In this document: positions 7,093-7,143 of the stretch, one piece after another
Layout of the letters: every line of letters begins with the position of its first letter
Numbering within the stretch: position 1 is the first letter of the stretch
DNA from: an uncultured Chlorobiota bacterium
GTDB taxonomy: Bacteria > Bacteroidota > Bacteroidia > Bacteroidales > JAADGE01
Length of the DNA: 7,143 bases
Reading direction: 5' to 3'
Assembly: GCA_947311265.1 (NCBI GenBank)
Contig: CAMZKQ010000009.1
Coordinates: 1-7,143 of the forward strand
Program-made: the position numbers and the translations under genes
The notes under the pieces: model-generated
Told to the model about the DNA's origin: nothing
The model's database searches: none
Seen by the model: the letters and a program-made list of their open reading frames with translations, nothing else

Positions 7093-7120
7093 ATTATCAT
7101 AACAGTCATAGTAATCAGTA
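7086..7120. repeat. Ladder of four ATCATAA-like boxes at 9-10 bp spacing
   Basis: On the plus strand ATCATAA (7086), ATCATAA (7096), GTCATAG (7105) and ATCAGTA (7114) follow each other at intervals of 10, 9 and 9 bases. The first box is also the right arm of the inverted repeat at 7064-7092. Near-helical phasing suggests a regulator that binds one face of the DNA. In such AT-rich sequence chance cannot be ruled out. Confidence 0.3.
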
Positions 7121-7143
7121 TTCTATTTTTGTTACCTTAAAAA

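Larger units (their letters stand above)
6920..7143 (-). other. AT-rich leader upstream of the efflux operon
   Basis: These 224 bases before the adaptor gene hold no convincing protein gene. They contain an inverted repeat and short direct repeats (7064-7120), a weak sigma-70-like promoter candidate (6988-7016), and a 45-codon minus-strand reading frame (7109-6972) of uncertain meaning. The last 20 bases before the GTG are almost only A and T, like the other start regions here. I found no good Bacteroidota-type promoter (TTTG, about 19 bases, TANNTTTG) facing the operon; it may lie beyond the window. The partner TolC-like gene, often found next to such adaptors, is not present. Confidence 0.6.

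Noticed and set aside
7124..7131. TATTTTTG on the plus strand, matching the Bacteroidota -7 motif TANNTTTG, hinting at a divergent gene beyond the window
   Set aside because: No TTTG lies at the proper distance upstream, and no plus-strand start is visible before the window ends; such a match is easy to obtain by chance here.

Overview
The window reads as an AT-rich segment of a Bacteroidota chromosome (Cytophagales or a relative is my best guess, not proven). The signs are two lipoproteins with loose lipoboxes (LFSAC, LFSSC), start codons preceded by A-rich leaders without a Shine-Dalgarno sequence, and an RND pump with sequence features I associate with this phylum (two extra helices after TM6, and an FGGDN...FWGPMAW loop before the last helix). 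Every gene I can support lies on the minus strand, so the text below runs from high to low coordinates.

Layout. 7143-6920 is a 224-base AT-rich leader with no convincing protein gene. It holds a 10-bp inverted repeat and a ladder of short ATCATAA-like boxes that could be a regulator site. 6919-5879 encodes a lipid-anchored periplasmic adaptor (membrane fusion protein), and 5845-2441 its inner-membrane RND efflux pump. 2432-1812 encodes a LOG-family nucleotide phosphoribohydrolase. 1808-1497 encodes a small protein of the family named 'polyhydroxyalkanoic acid system protein'. 1457-306 encodes a lipoprotein with a C-terminal DUF3298/RsiV-like domain. 285-1 is the N-terminal part of a flavodoxin-fold NAD(P)H:quinone oxidoreductase, cut off by the window edge and carrying a one-base frameshift in a poly-A tract.

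The gaps between genes are 33, 8, 3, 39 and 20 bases. No convincing terminator separates them, so all six could be read as one operon started in the 7143-6920 leader. The adaptor and pump form two parts of a tripartite exporter; the outer-membrane TolC-like partner is not in the window. The last four genes have no obvious mechanistic link to efflux. A stress or envelope-homeostasis theme (efflux, nucleotide salvage or signalling, envelope lipoprotein, quinone detoxification) is inference only.

I see no mobile element, tRNA, rRNA or CRISPR array, and nothing that is clearly a new system. The points most worth a second look are the frameshift at 193-199, the G8 tract inside the DUF3298 gene, the altered proton-relay residues of the pump, the leader repeats, and the unusual gene company.
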